Assembly (NCBI RefSeq): GCF_002879855.1
Contig: NZ_PNYB01000006.1
Coordinates: 124,001-188,000 of the forward strand
DNA: 64,000 nt
Reading direction: 5' to 3'
From: Trinickia soli
GTDB taxonomy: Bacteria; Pseudomonadota; Gammaproteobacteria; Burkholderiales; Burkholderiaceae
Shown here: positions 38,537 through 49,715 of the stretch, piece by piece
Layout of the letters: each line of letters starts with the position of its first letter
Numbering within the stretch: position 1 is the first letter of the stretch
Position numbers and translations under genes: made by a program
The notes under the pieces: generated by a model
The model's database searches: none
What the model saw: only the letters and a program-made list of their open reading frames with translations
Told to the model about the DNA's origin: nothing

Positions 38537-38873
38537 CCGGTCATCCTCGTTGTGCAGAAAGTCCTCGCCAGCGCCACGGGGCCGGCGTCGGCCTCGCCTG
38601 TTGCGCGGCGGGCGTATGCGAACGAAGGCAAATATTACACGTCGGCCGATTGATCGGTCGAATACCCATTTGCCCTTAAATCGAAACGCCGGATTGACGC
38701 GTTCTCGGTCGATCGCCCACGGACTACGGATGTCAATGCGAGGAAGGTGGAAGTCGATCGAAACGAAAAAAGCGGGCGACATCTTGTCGATGCCGCCCGC
38801 CCAGGGGAAGCCGGAAGCGCCGTGAGCGGCGCACCGGCAAGTCAAACCCGTTTCGCTTTTGGCGAATAGGGAA
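38537..38873. other. Intergenic region between gltL and gdhA
   Basis: 337 bases with a gdhA terminator at 38766-38800. The remaining ~230 bases before gltL show no recognisable gene remnant, but an open frame continuous with gltL runs through them. A TAATAT-like -10 at 38632-38637 (minus strand) is possible without a clear -35. Confidence 0.45.
38766..38800 (-). terminator. Intrinsic terminator after gdhA
   Basis: GCGGGCG and CGCCCGC arms extended by GACATC/GATG-type pairing, with A6 at the plus-strand left side, giving six U on the minus strand. It lies 75-110 bases after the gdhA stop, so gltL is not expected to be read through from gdhA at full strength. Confidence 0.82.
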
Positions 38874-40178
38874 TCAGGGATACAGGCCACGCATTTCGCG
38901 CGCCATCAAAATCCGCTTGCATGCGACGATGAACGCCGCCGTACGCATCGACACCTTGTTCTCGCTCGCCACCTGCCAGACGGCGTTGAAGGCTTCGCGC
39001 ATGACGCGCTCGAGACGCTGATTGATTTCGTCTTCGGTCCAGAAGAAGCTCGAGAAATCCTGCACCCACTCGAAGTACGAAACCGTCACGCCGCCGGCGT
39101 TCGCGACCACATCGGGAATCACGAGCACGCCCTTGTCGTGCAGGATGTCGTCGGCAGCCGTCGTGGTCGGGCCGTTCGCGCCTTCGACGATGATCTTCGT
39201 TCTGATCTTCGCCGCGTTCTTCTCGGTGATCTGATTCTCAAGCGCCGCCGGGATCAGGATGTCGCTCTCGATCATCCAGAATTCGTCGTTCGCGACCGGG
39301 TCCGCGCCCGCAAAGCCGCCCACGCCGCCCGTGTTGCCGACGTGTTGGAGCAACGCATGCGTATCGATGCCGCTCGACTTATGGATCGCGCCCGTATGAT
39401 CCTGCACGGCGATGACCTTCGCACCGGCTTCTTCGAACAGGCGGGCAGCGATGCCGCCCACATTGCCGAAACCTTGCACGGCGATGCGCGCGCCCTTGAT
39501 ATCGAGGCCCACGCGGCGCGCCGCTTCCGTGCCGACGACGAACACGCCGCGGCCCGTCGCTTCGCGACGGCCCAACGAGCCGCCCAGTGTGATCGGCTTG
39601 CCCGTCACGACGCCCGTGGCCGTTTGGCCCTGGTTCATCGAGTACGTGTCCATCATCCACGCCATGATCTGCTCGTTCGTGTTGACGTCAGGCGCGGGGA
39701 TGTCGGTGTTCGGTCCGATGATGATGCCGATTTCGCTCGTATAGCGGCGCGTAACGCGCTCGAGCTCGCCGCGCGACAACGTGCGCGGATCGACACGGAT
39801 ACCGCCCTTCGCGCCGCCGTACGGCACGTTCACAGCGGCGTTCTTCACCGACATCCAGGCCGAGAGCGCCATCACTTCGGACAACGTCACGTCCTGGTGG
39901 TAGCGCACGCCGCCTTTGCCGGGGCCGCGCGAAACGTTGTGCTGGACGCGGTAGCCTTCGAAGTGCGCGACGGTGCCGTTATCGAGTTCGATAGGCACGT
40001 CGACGATCAGAATGCGCTTCGGACGCTTCAGTGTTTCGAGCCAACGCGACGACGAACCGAGGTACGGCGCGACGCGATCGACTTGACGCAGATAGTTTCC
40101 CCAGGGGCCGAGATCGTCGGCATGCAGGTACGAGGGGATCGATTGTGCAGACGTGGCGGACTGCAATTGCGAGGACAT
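38874..40178 (-). CDS. gdhA: Glutamate dehydrogenase
   Basis: Glu/Leu/Phe/Val dehydrogenase of 434 residues. The catalytic lysine is in [15 protein letters not shown]; the substrate/nucleotide regions include [35 protein letters not shown] and [22 protein letters not shown] at 40178 is chosen because GGAGAG precedes it; an in-frame upstream ATG gives a non-conserved extension. It likely interconverts glutamate and 2-oxoglutarate with NAD(P). Confidence 0.96.
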   Translation of the reverse strand: MSSQLQSATSAQSIPSYLHADDLGPWGNYLRQVDRVAPYLGSSSRWLETLKRPKRILIVDVPIELDNGTVAHFEGYRVQHNVSRGPGKGGVRYHQDVTLSEVMALSAWMSVKNAAVNVPYGGAKGGIRVDPRTLSRGELERVTRRYTSEIGIIIGPNTDIPAPDVNTNEQIMAWMMDTYSMNQGQTATGVVTGKPITLGGSLGRREATGRGVFVVGTEAARRVGLDIKGARIAVQGFGNVGGIAARLFEEAGAKVIAVQDHTGAIHKSSGIDTHALLQHVGNTGGVGGFAGADPVANDEFWMIESDILIPAALENQITEKNAAKIRTKIIVEGANGPTTTAADDILHDKGVLVIPDVVANAGGVTVSYFEWVQDFSSFFWTEDEINQRLERVMREAFNAVWQVASENKVSMRTAAFIVACKRILMAREMRGLYP

Positions 40179-40344
40179 GGACTCTCCAACGGTCACTGAA
40201 TGTGCGCCATTGTCGAAAAAGCCCATTTTGAAATCCAATGCCGTTTGGTCATCCCGTTATGCATTTCTTGCATAACCTTGGCAGCACGCGCACTGCGCCG
40301 CGTTCGGCGCCCGTGGCGCCTTCATGTCGCAATCACGCGCTCCG

Positions 40345-41304
40345 TCACGCCGATTTCACGCCGAGCTCGTCGGCGACGACCTGCCATAAGCGACGCACGA
40401 GCTGTTGGCGCGGATCGTCGCCGGCCGCCGCGAGCTTGTCGCGGTAGAGACGGATCTCCATCGTCAACGTGAAGCGATCGGCGGGCAACCCGCGCGACGC
40501 CGCACGGTCCAGCCGGATCAGATCGCCGGCCGCCACGGCGTCTTCGACGGCGCTGTGCGGCAGGAAGGCGACGCCGTGCCCGGCCAGCGTCATCGCCTTG
40601 AGCGCCTCGGCCATATCCGTTTCGTAGATGCGATCGAGATACAGGCGCTCGGGCGCATTCGCCACGATGACCTCGGTCATGCGTCCCAAATAGGCGTTCG
40701 GCGTGTACGACAGATACGGAACGGCCGCGTCGGCCGCGCCCGGCAAGGTGTAGCGCGCCCGCCCGGCTCGGGCCGGCGCCGAGAACGGACTGATCGGCTC
40801 GAACCCGAGCGTCAGCATGTCATACCGGCCCGGATCGAGCGCCACCGGGTGGCTCGGATGGTGATAGCCCATCACGAGATCGCAGCCGCCTTCGACGAGC
40901 GAGAGCACGGCATCGTGAACGTTCAGCGCGCGCAGACGCGTATGGACCGGCCCCATCTGCGCTTCGATCCGTTGCAACCAAAGCGGGAAGTAGGTGAGCG
41001 AAAGCGTGTGCGGCACGGCGAACTCGATCGTCGGCGCCGGGGAGCGCACGTGCCCGCGCAGCAGGATGCGCGACTCGTGCATATGCGACAGCATCGCGAG
41101 CGCCTGCTCATGGAAGACCTCGCCCGCTTGCGTGAGCCGCGTCGGATAGACCGAGCGATCGATGAGCTCGGTGCCGAGCCACGCCTCGAGCGCCTGGATG
41201 CGGCGCGAAAACGCGGGCTGCGTGACATGCCGCAACTCGGCCGAACGGCTGAAGCTGCGCGTCTCCGCGAGCGAAACGAAATCTTCGAGCCATTTGAGTT
41301 CCAT
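40345..41304 (-). CDS. LysR-type transcriptional regulator (HypT-like)
   Basis: LysR regulator of 319 residues. The helix-turn-helix is in WLEDFVSLAETRSFSRSAELR and TQPAFSRRIQALEAWLG; a substrate-binding-like effector domain follows. The N-terminal sequence MELKWLEDFVSLAETRSFSR resembles HypT/YjiE-type members. The ATG at 41304 sits in a GC-rich stretch without a good ribosome site. It lies upstream of gdhA on the same strand and is divergent from the NarK-like gene, so either could be a target. Confidence 0.88.
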   Translation of the reverse strand: MELKWLEDFVSLAETRSFSRSAELRHVTQPAFSRRIQALEAWLGTELIDRSVYPTRLTQAGEVFHEQALAMLSHMHESRILLRGHVRSPAPTIEFAVPHTLSLTYFPLWLQRIEAQMGPVHTRLRALNVHDAVLSLVEGGCDLVMGYHHPSHPVALDPGRYDMLTLGFEPISPFSAPARAGRARYTLPGAADAAVPYLSYTPNAYLGRMTEVIVANAPERLYLDRIYETDMAEALKAMTLAGHGVAFLPHSAVEDAVAAGDLIRLDRAASRGLPADRFTLTMEIRLYRDKLAAAGDDPRQQLVRRLWQVVADELGVKSA

Positions 41305-41830
41305 GCGAGCGGGGCCGGGCGGGCCTGAGGAAAAGCAACGCCCGCATTGTACCGGGGCGGGCCGCAGGGCCGGGCTTGCAGCGGCCTCGCCCGCCCCTTG
41401 GACCAACACATCGTCAGCGCAAACGGTGGATGGCGATGCCGGAGATGCGGCGGTCATCGTGCCGCGCGGCGCAGCGGCGCACCGATGCTCCGCGCCACCG
41501 GCTTCGGTGGCAACGTTGGTGCAGCGCACCATCGACGCGCGCCCGGCACACCGGCGGTGCCGCGCCGCGCGACGCAGGTGCGCCGGCACGCACCGCATTC
41601 GATCGCAACGGCAGCGTGCCCAGGCTTAGCCGCAATTCGTCCGAAACGCCGCAATCGCACGCCACGCCTGACGAAGCGGCCGATGCGCAGCGCGCTGCGG
41701 GCGCCGATGGCATAGCCCTTGCATTGGCGAGCCGTCGCGTGCCGCCGCAGGTGCCGCGCCGGTCGTCGCCCCAAAGATTCAACCGACGATTTACTGACCG
41801 ATTCATCCGACACTCGACGCGAGGACGATC
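41305..41830. other. Divergent intergenic region between lysR gene and NarK-like gene
   Basis: 526 very GC-rich bases. Several open frames occur on both strands, but none shows a ribosome site and family likeness together. A small perfect hairpin GCCACCG-GCTT-CGGTGGC at 41494-41511 lacks a T-run. Otherwise I see nothing in it. Confidence 0.5.
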
Positions 41831-43240
41831 ATGAAGGACCTTCAACACGCGCTACGGAGCGGCAATTGGCGCTCGCTCCTCGCCTGCTTTCTCTATTTCG
41901 ACACCGGCTTCACGGTGTGGGTGTTGTACGGACCGCTCGCGCCGTTCATCAGCAAGAGCATCTCCATGACAGCCGCTCAGCAGGGGTTTCTCGTGGCCGT
42001 GCCGGTGCTTGCGGCGGCCATTTTGCGCGTGGCGCTCGGCAACCTCTATCAGTCAACCGACGGCCGGCGCGTCGCGTTGATGGGCGTGTTGATTTCGGCC
42101 TTGCCTGCGATGACACTGCCGCTGTTGCCGACCACGCCCTCCTACTCGCTGCTGCTCGTGCTCGGCGTGTTCCTCGGCGTAGGCGGCGCGAGCTTCGCCG
42201 TTGCGCTGCCGATGGCGGGCAGCAGCTACCCGCCAAAGGTGCAAGGGCTCGTGCTCGGCCTCGCCGCGGCCGGCAATGTCGGCGCCGTGCTCGACGGCTT
42301 TCTGTTCCCGCACGTGGCCGCCGCACTCGGCTGGCAGTACGCGACTGCCGCGGCGCTGCCGCTGCTGGCGATCGCCGGCCTCGCCCTGTTCGCCTGGGGC
42401 GACGATCGCGGCGAAAAAGCCGGCAGCCCGGGCCGCGCGCTGGCCGGCTTCGTGACGATGCTCGCGGGCCTCATTGCGCTCGTGCTCGCCGTTCATGCCG
42501 GTGTATTCGGCGCCGGCAAAGCCGGCGTCCTGCTATTGCCTGTGATCGGTGCGGTCGGCGCCATCGTGCTGTTGCCGGCCCGCTATCGTGCGGTCCTGGC
42601 CGAGCGCGACACCTGGGTCATGATGCTCGTCTACAGCATCACGTTCGGCGGCTTTGTCGGCATGTCGTCGTACGTCACCCTACTGCTCACGACGCTCTAT
42701 CAAATGCCGAAGCTCGAAGCCGGGCTGTTCATGTCGCTGCTCGCCTTCCTCGGCGCGATGGTGCGTCCGGTGGGCGGCTATCTGGCCGACCGGATCACGG
42801 GCGTGCGCGCGCTGACCGGTCTGCTCGCCGCGATCTCGTTGGCCGATTTCGCCTTCGCCGCCTGGATGCCGCCGCTCGCGGGCGGCATCGCCATCCTGGT
42901 CTGCCTCTATCTCGCGTTCGGTCTGGGCAACGGCTCCACGTTCCAACTCGTGCCCCATCGTTGGAAAGGCAAGACCGGTCTGCTGTCGGGCGTGATCGGG
43001 GCGGCCGGTGGCATCGGCGGCTTCTATCTGCCCGTCGTCATGGGCATCGCCAAGGAAACCACCGGCAGCTACCAGATGGGCTTCGCCACTTTCGGCGTAC
43101 TGGCGGCCTGCGCGTGCCTCGCGGTCGTCGCATTGCGCGCGCAGTGGCTCGTCTGGGCAAGCCCGGCCGGCACGGCGGCCGACTTCGCGCACGCAGCCCA
43201 ACCCGCACGCGTCGGACAGCCGGCCGCCGCGGGGGAATGA
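41831..43240 (+). CDS. NarK/NasA-family nitrate/nitrite MFS transporter
   Basis: Major facilitator of 469 residues with about twelve membrane segments. LYFDTGFTVWVLYGPLAPFI, RVALGNLYQSTDGRRVALMG and GLGNGSTFQLVPHRWKGKTG match the nitrate-signature regions of the nitrate/nitrite porter family. It probably imports nitrate or exchanges nitrite. No nitrate or nitrite reductase gene lies in this window. GAGGACG precedes the ATG. The divergent LysR gene could regulate it. Confidence 0.88.
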   Translation: MKDLQHALRSGNWRSLLACFLYFDTGFTVWVLYGPLAPFISKSISMTAAQQGFLVAVPVLAAAILRVALGNLYQSTDGRRVALMGVLISALPAMTLPLLPTTPSYSLLLVLGVFLGVGGASFAVALPMAGSSYPPKVQGLVLGLAAAGNVGAVLDGFLFPHVAAALGWQYATAAALPLLAIAGLALFAWGDDRGEKAGSPGRALAGFVTMLAGLIALVLAVHAGVFGAGKAGVLLLPVIGAVGAIVLLPARYRAVLAERDTWVMMLVYSITFGGFVGMSSYVTLLLTTLYQMPKLEAGLFMSLLAFLGAMVRPVGGYLADRITGVRALTGLLAAISLADFAFAAWMPPLAGGIAILVCLYLAFGLGNGSTFQLVPHRWKGKTGLLSGVIGAAGGIGGFYLPVVMGIAKETTGSYQMGFATFGVLAACACLAVVALRAQWLVWASPAGTAADFAHAAQPARVGQPAAAGE

Positions 43241-43310
43241 GAACGGCTGGCGGGCGCCGCTGCAGATGCGCTCTCCCGCCAGCGACAAAGCCGGCCTCAG
43301 GCGGTGGTAA

Positions 43311-44753
<1,443 letters not shown>

Positions 44754-44784
44754 CGATCCCGGCATCAGCACAATCTCAGCACGG

Positions 44785-44822
44785 AAGGGGCGCGGTCGTA
44801 GCGGACTGCGCCCTTATTTTTT
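44785..44822 (+). terminator. Intrinsic terminator after purB
   Basis: Imperfect GC-rich stem (AAGGGGCGCGGTC with GGACTGCGCCCTT) followed by ATTTTTT, about 35 bases past the purB stop and before the convergent gntK. Confidence 0.75.
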
Positions 44823-44923
44823 GCACCCTGTCTCGTCGGGCGAAGCGCTCTGCGTCGACTTCGAAGCTTCAAAAAGCGAGCCGAGTGCTACAACGACTGA
44901 ATGTCGGTCACTGTGGCTTGTCT

Positions 44924-45427
44924 CTAGCGGCCGAGACGGGCGACCACCTCATCGACGATCTGCTCCGGCGACAGCTCGATGCCGACCGTAATCGCCGCTT
45001 CGTCGTCCCCCGGTTCTTCGAGCGTATCGAGCTGGCTTTGCAACAGCGCCGGATTGAAGAAATGCCGGCCGCGCGTTGCGAGCCGCTCGTGCAGCACGTC
45101 GAACGAGCCCTTCAGATAAACAAAGCGGACGTTCCCATCGCCCTGCGCCCCGCCGCGCAGCACATCGCGATAAACGCGCTTGAGCGCCGAGCAGCCCACG
45201 ATGAGCGACTCGCGCGCATGCACTTTCTCTTCGATCGCCGCGCGAATGGACGCGAGCCACGGCCAGCGATCGTCGTCAGTCAACGCAATGCCTTGCGCCA
45301 TCTTTGCTTTGTTCGCGGCGCTGTGAAACACGTCGCCATCGACGAAGCTGCAACCGAGGCGCTCGGCCAGCAACTCGCCGATGCGCGTCTTGCCGGCGCC
45401 CGAGACGCCCATCACGATCAGGATCAT
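44924..45427 (-). CDS. gntK: Gluconokinase
   Basis: Thermoresistant-type gluconokinase of 167 residues. The P-loop is VMGVSGAGKTRIGELLA; DGDVFHSAANKAKMAQG, DDDRWPWL and GCSALKRVYRDVLRG are typical. It makes 6-phosphogluconate for the Entner-Doudoroff genes upstream. ATG at 45427 gives the family start. Last gene of the edd-eda-gntP-type-gntK minus-strand group. Confidence 0.94.
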   Translation of the reverse strand: MILIVMGVSGAGKTRIGELLAERLGCSFVDGDVFHSAANKAKMAQGIALTDDDRWPWLASIRAAIEEKVHARESLIVGCSALKRVYRDVLRGGAQGDGNVRFVYLKGSFDVLHERLATRGRHFFNPALLQSQLDTLEEPGDDEAAITVGIELSPEQIVDEVVARLGR

Positions 45428-45449
45428 TTGCGTTCCAATGACAAAACCT

Positions 45450-46817
45450 TCATACCACCGTGGCCAATGCAAACGTCAGCCCAAGGCCGAGCAACGAGAT
45501 GATCGTCTCACAGAGCGACCACGTCTTGAAGGTCTGGCCCACGGTCATGCCGAAATACTCTTTGATCAGCCAGAAGCCGCCATCGTTCACGTGCGAGAAG
45601 ATCAGCGAACCGGAGCCCGTCGCCAGCACGAGCAGTTCGGGCTGAACGTGAATTGCGCCAGCCTTGGCGATGGGCGCGACGATGCCGCAAGCGGTCGTCA
45701 TCGCGACGGTGGCCGAACCCGTCGCCAGGCGGATCAGCGCCGCGACGAACCAACCGAACAGCAACGGCGAGAGCTGCGCCTGCGTGGCGACCGCAACGAT
45801 CTCCTGCGATACGCCGCTGTCTCGCAGCACGCCGCCGAAACCGCCGCCCGCGCCGACGATCAGCGTAATGCCGGCGATCGGTGCGAGGCAGTCGCCGCAA
45901 AATTTTTGGATTTGCTCGCGCGTGAAGCCGCGCTGCGCGCCGAACGTCCAAAAGCTGACGATCACGGCGATCAGCAACGCGACGTCCGAATTGCCGACGA
46001 AGCGAAGCAGGTCGTTCGCCGTGGTTTTCGGCGCAAAGACGAGGTCGGCCCAACTGCCGACGAGCATCAGCAACACGGGCAGCAAAATGGTGAACAGCGT
46101 GATGCCGAAACCGGGCAGATCGCGGTGATGCTCGGCGGCTTCGTCGTCCGATTCGATAAACTGTGCGGCAAGCGGATTGTTTTCCGGCAGCTTGACGTAT
46201 CGATAGACGAGCAGCGCGAACAGCGGCCCCGCGACGATCGCGGTCGGAATGCCGACGATGAGGCCATACGCGATCGTCTTGCCGATGTCGGCGCCGTAGG
46301 CCTGCACGGCCAACAGCGCGGCCGGATGCGGTGGAATCAGGCCATGCACGACGGACAGCCCCGCCACCATCGGCAGCCCGATCAACAGCAGCGACTTGCC
46401 CGTGCGCTTGGCGACGTTGAACGCGATCGGGATCAACAGCACGAAGCCGACTTCGAAGAAGACAGGCAAGCCGACGATAATCGCGACGAACATCATCGCC
46501 CAATGAATATGCTTTTCACCGAACCAGCGGATCAGCGTTGTCGCGACGCGCTCTGCCCCGCCCGACTCGGCCATCATTTTGCCGAGCATCGTGCCGAGAC
46601 CCACGACGATTGCGATGTGCCCCAGCGTGCCGCCGTTACCCGTTTCGAACGACTTGACGATCTGGCCCATCGGCATGCCCGACGCAAGCCCCAGCAGTAA
46701 AGAAACGACGATCAGGACCAGAAACGGATAGACCTTGTACCGCGCAATGAGCAGAATGAGCGCCGCAATAGCGATGATGGCGTACACCAACAACAGGCCG
46801 CCGTGGACCGATCCCAT
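45450..46817 (-). CDS. gntT: Gluconate permease (GntP family)
   Basis: Gluconate:H+ symporter of 455 residues with about twelve hydrophobic segments. HIAIVVGLGTMLGKMMAESG, VGLPVFFEVGFVLLIPIAF, GLIPPHPAALLAVQAY and the C-terminal FSHVNDGGFWLIKEYFGMTV are the family landmarks. It imports gluconate for GntK, Edd and Eda encoded alongside. Which of the GntT/GntU/GntP paralogues it matches best cannot be fixed; the symbol is tentative. Confidence 0.93.
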   Translation of the reverse strand: MGSVHGGLLLVYAIIAIAALILLIARYKVYPFLVLIVVSLLLGLASGMPMGQIVKSFETGNGGTLGHIAIVVGLGTMLGKMMAESGGAERVATTLIRWFGEKHIHWAMMFVAIIVGLPVFFEVGFVLLIPIAFNVAKRTGKSLLLIGLPMVAGLSVVHGLIPPHPAALLAVQAYGADIGKTIAYGLIVGIPTAIVAGPLFALLVYRYVKLPENNPLAAQFIESDDEAAEHHRDLPGFGITLFTILLPVLLMLVGSWADLVFAPKTTANDLLRFVGNSDVALLIAVIVSFWTFGAQRGFTREQIQKFCGDCLAPIAGITLIVGAGGGFGGVLRDSGVSQEIVAVATQAQLSPLLFGWFVAALIRLATGSATVAMTTACGIVAPIAKAGAIHVQPELLVLATGSGSLIFSHVNDGGFWLIKEYFGMTVGQTFKTWSLCETIISLLGLGLTFALATVV

Positions 46818-46920
46818 GAAAAGTCTCCTTCACTTGTTTTGACACGAGGCAGGTGGACAAAGCCGCGGCGGCGGGCAGCCACGGTTCACGCGTGGCTTGC
46901 GCGAACCGCGGCGAGGCGGG

Positions 46921-47556
46921 TCAGTGTTGGTGGGCAGCGAGTTCGGAGGCGGCGCGGGCGAGCCGCGTAACCTCATCCCAGTTCTGGGCAGCCAGTGCGC
47001 TTTTCGGCGTCAGCCAGGAGCCGCCGACGCAGACGACGTTCGGCAGCGCCAGAAAGCTCGGCGCGGTATCGGTCGTGATACCGCCGGTCGGGCAGAATCT
47101 GAGCGTCGGGAACGGGCCGTACAGCGCCTGCAGCATCGGAATGCCGCCGGCTTGCTGCGCCGGAAAGAACTTGACCGTTTCATAGCCGAGTTCAAGCGCC
47201 AGCAGGATGTCGCTCGGCGTCATGACACCGGGCAGCAACGGCAGACCGGCGTCCTGCGCGGCCAGATGGATGTCTTTCGTCAGGCCCGGGGACACGCCGA
47301 ATTGCGCGCCGGCCTTCTTCGCCTGTGCGCAATGCTCGGGTTTCGTGATGGTGCCGACGCCGACGACGATGTCGGGCGAAAGATGCGCCGCGCGCTCGAT
47401 CGCGCCGATGCCGGCCGGCGTGCGCAGCGTGATCTCGAGCACTTTGACGCCGCCCGCATGCAGCGCGCGCGACACGTGTTCGCCTTGTTCGACCGTGTCG
47501 AAGGCCAGCACCGGGATGACGGGGCCGAGGCGGACGATGTCTTCAACCTTTTTCAT
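46921..47556 (-). CDS. eda: 2-dehydro-3-deoxyphosphogluconate (KDPG) aldolase
   Basis: Class I aldolase of 211 residues that splits KDPG into pyruvate and glyceraldehyde-3-phosphate. RTPAGIGAIERAA and VGVGTITKPEH carry the catalytic glutamate-arginine region, and the Schiff-base lysine is in YETVKFFPAQQAGG; the phosphate site is CPTGGITTD. AAGGAG precedes the ATG at 47556. It follows edd by 10 bases. Confidence 0.97.
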   Translation of the reverse strand: MKKVEDIVRLGPVIPVLAFDTVEQGEHVSRALHAGGVKVLEITLRTPAGIGAIERAAHLSPDIVVGVGTITKPEHCAQAKKAGAQFGVSPGLTKDIHLAAQDAGLPLLPGVMTPSDILLALELGYETVKFFPAQQAGGIPMLQALYGPFPTLRFCPTGGITTDTAPSFLALPNVVCVGGSWLTPKSALAAQNWDEVTRLARAASELAAHQH

Positions 47557-47566
47557 GCTGGGCTCC

Positions 47567-49441
47567 TTATTGCTTGCTTGCGTGGATCGGATTGACAGGC
47601 TCGGCCGCCGCTCCCACCAGAGGGCCGAACACCGAGGCGCCCATCTCGGCCGGCGCTGCCGCCGCCCGAAAGACGCCGAACAACTCGCGGCCGAAGCCGA
47701 CTTCGTTTTCTGCCTGATGCTTCGGTTGCTCAACCGCGCGCGCGTCCCATTGCGCCGCATCGATTTCGATATCGAGGATGCCGCGCTCGGCATCGATGAC
47801 GATCGTATCGCCGTCGCGCACCTTGCCGAGCGGGCCGCCCAGCAATGCCTCCGGCGAGACGTGGATCACCGCGGGCACCTTGCCCGAGGCACCCGACATA
47901 CGCCCATCGGTCACGAGCGCGACGTGAAAGCCCTGGTCCTGCAATACGCCGAGCAACGGCGTCAAGCGGTGCAGCTCGGGCATGCCGTTCGCGCGCGCGC
48001 CCTGGAACCTGACGACTGCGACGACGTCGCGTTTGAGCTCGCCCTTGTCGAAGGCTTCCTGCACGGCTTCCTGCGAATCGAACACGCGAGCTTGAGCACG
48101 TACCGTGCGGTGCTCGGGCGCGACAGCCGAGATCTTGATGACGCCGCGTCCCAACTTGCCCTGCATGAGCCGCAGCCCGCCGTCGGGCTGAAACGGCTCG
48201 CCGATCGGCCGCAGCACCTTCGCGTCGGCCGTTTGCTCGGGCCCGGGCACCCAGGCGAGCTGCCCGTCGACGAGCTTGGGTTCCTCCGTATAGCGGCTCA
48301 GGCCCTTGCCCATGACCGTCGTGACGTCCTCGTGCAACAGCCCGCCGTCGAGCAGGTTGCGGATCAGGAATGCCATGCCGCCGGCCGCGTGGTAGTGGTT
48401 CACGTCGGCCTTGCCGTTCGGATAGATCTTCGCGAGTAACGGCACCGCTTGCGAAAGCTGGTCGAAGTCGTCCCAATCGATGACGATGCCCGCGGCCCGC
48501 GCGATCGCGACGAGGTGAAGCGTGTGATTGGTCGAACCGCCCGTCGCGAGCAACGCCACGATGCCGTTTACGATCGCCTTTTCATCGACGACATGACCGA
48601 TCGGCGTGTACTGGCCGCGCTCGACGGTCAGATCGAGCACGCGCCGGGCCGCCGCCGCCGTCAGCGCATCGCGCAGCGGCGTGTGCGGGTGAACGAACGC
48701 CGAGCCGGGCAAATGCAGGCCCATGACTTCCATGAGCATCTGATTGCTGTTCGCCGTGCCGTAGAACGTGCAGGTCCCGTGCCCGTGGTAGGCGGCCGAT
48801 TCGGCTTCGAGCAGCGCGTCGCGGCCCACCTGGCCTGTCGCGAACTGCTGCCGGATCTTGGCTTTCTCGTCGTTCGACAACCCGCTCGTCATCGGCCCGG
48901 CCGGCACGAAGATCGTAGGCAGGTGCCCGAACTGCAGCGCGCCGATCAGCAAACCCGGCACGATCTTGTCGCAAATGCCGAGGCACAGCGCCGCATCGAA
49001 CATGTTGTGCGTGAGCGCCACCGCCGTGCCCATGGCGATGACTTCGCGCGAAAACAACGAGAGCTCCATGCCCGCGTTGCCTTGCGTGACGCCGTCGCAC
49101 ATTGCCGGCACGCCGCCCGCGAACTGGGCAATGCCGCCGTTCTCGCGCGCGGCGCGCTTGATGATGTCCGGGTAATCCTTGTACGGCGCGTGCGCGGACA
49201 ACATCTCGTTGTAGGCGGAAACGATGCCGATGTTCGGTTCGCGCATCGCTTTGATCGCGATCTTGTCGTTGCCTTCGAGACCGGCAAAGCCGTGAGCGAG
49301 GTTCGCGCACGAAAGCGCGCCGCGTGCCGGGAACCGCCCTTGCGCGGCATCGATACGCGCGAGATAGGCGGAGCGGGTGGAGCGGCTACGCTCGACGATA
49401 CGGCGGGTGACTGCGGTCAGCGTGGGATGCGGCGAAACCAT
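47567..49441 (-). CDS. edd: 6-phosphogluconate dehydratase
   Basis: Entner-Doudoroff dehydratase of 624 residues in the IlvD/Edd family. Fe-S ligand cysteines lie in [17 protein letters not shown] and [28 protein letters not shown] and [19 protein letters not shown] are conserved. AAGGAG is ten bases before the ATG at 49441; the longer frame is not needed. First gene of the gluconate/ED operon; its promoter carries a HexR-like operator. Confidence 0.97.
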   Translation of the reverse strand: MVSPHPTLTAVTRRIVERSRSTRSAYLARIDAAQGRFPARGALSCANLAHGFAGLEGNDKIAIKAMREPNIGIVSAYNEMLSAHAPYKDYPDIIKRAARENGGIAQFAGGVPAMCDGVTQGNAGMELSLFSREVIAMGTAVALTHNMFDAALCLGICDKIVPGLLIGALQFGHLPTIFVPAGPMTSGLSNDEKAKIRQQFATGQVGRDALLEAESAAYHGHGTCTFYGTANSNQMLMEVMGLHLPGSAFVHPHTPLRDALTAAAARRVLDLTVERGQYTPIGHVVDEKAIVNGIVALLATGGSTNHTLHLVAIARAAGIVIDWDDFDQLSQAVPLLAKIYPNGKADVNHYHAAGGMAFLIRNLLDGGLLHEDVTTVMGKGLSRYTEEPKLVDGQLAWVPGPEQTADAKVLRPIGEPFQPDGGLRLMQGKLGRGVIKISAVAPEHRTVRAQARVFDSQEAVQEAFDKGELKRDVVAVVRFQGARANGMPELHRLTPLLGVLQDQGFHVALVTDGRMSGASGKVPAVIHVSPEALLGGPLGKVRDGDTIVIDAERGILDIEIDAAQWDARAVEQPKHQAENEVGFGRELFGVFRAAAAPAEMGASVFGPLVGAAAEPVNPIHASKQ

Positions 49442-49534
49442 GGGGGAACGCTCCTTCCTGAAAGTCGGCGGCAAAACGCCGAGCGGGTGGCGCGGATGCG
49501 GCCTGACGACCGCGCAGCTCGATTTTGGTCGAGA

Positions 49535-49563
49535 AGTTTAGTAGAAAAACTACATCGCCGCAA
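49535..49563 (-). promoter_or_regulatory. Promoter of the edd operon, overlapped by operator
   Basis: On the minus strand TTGCGG (49558-49563), 17 bases and TAAACT (49535-49540). The spacer is filled by the palindrome at 49540-49554, the geometry expected for steric repression. Transcription would start about 90 bases before edd. Confidence 0.6.
49540..49554. promoter_or_regulatory. HexR-like operator 1 (edd side)
   Basis: AGTAGAAAAACTACA is an almost perfect palindrome (GTAG-n5-CTAC plus outer A/T) of the form known for HexR-type RpiR regulators. It lies within the edd promoter spacer. Binding by the adjacent HexR is inferred from this placement. Confidence 0.75.
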
Positions 49564-49638
49564 TGCGGATTGGCCGCGATTGTCAATAGCGGCTTAACTC
49601 GACAAGAAACCGCGCCCGGCACATCGGTAGAAAATGCT

Positions 49639-49653
49639 TGTAGCTTTTCTACA
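49639..49653. promoter_or_regulatory. HexR-like operator 2 (hexR side)
   Basis: TGTAGCTTTTCTACA has perfect TGTAG/CTACA half-sites with the same spacing as operator 1. It lies 62 bases before the hexR ATG, which suggests autoregulation. The two centres are 99 bases apart. Confidence 0.75.
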
Positions 49654-49715
49654 TTTCACAGGCCATACTATCGCCGTCGATAGAAAACGATACACCCCAT
49701 CGAGGCATTTTTCAG

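Noticed and set aside
41494-41511. Perfect 7-bp hairpin in the lysR/NarK-like intergenic region
   Set aside because: No T-run and short arms in very GC-rich sequence; expected by chance.
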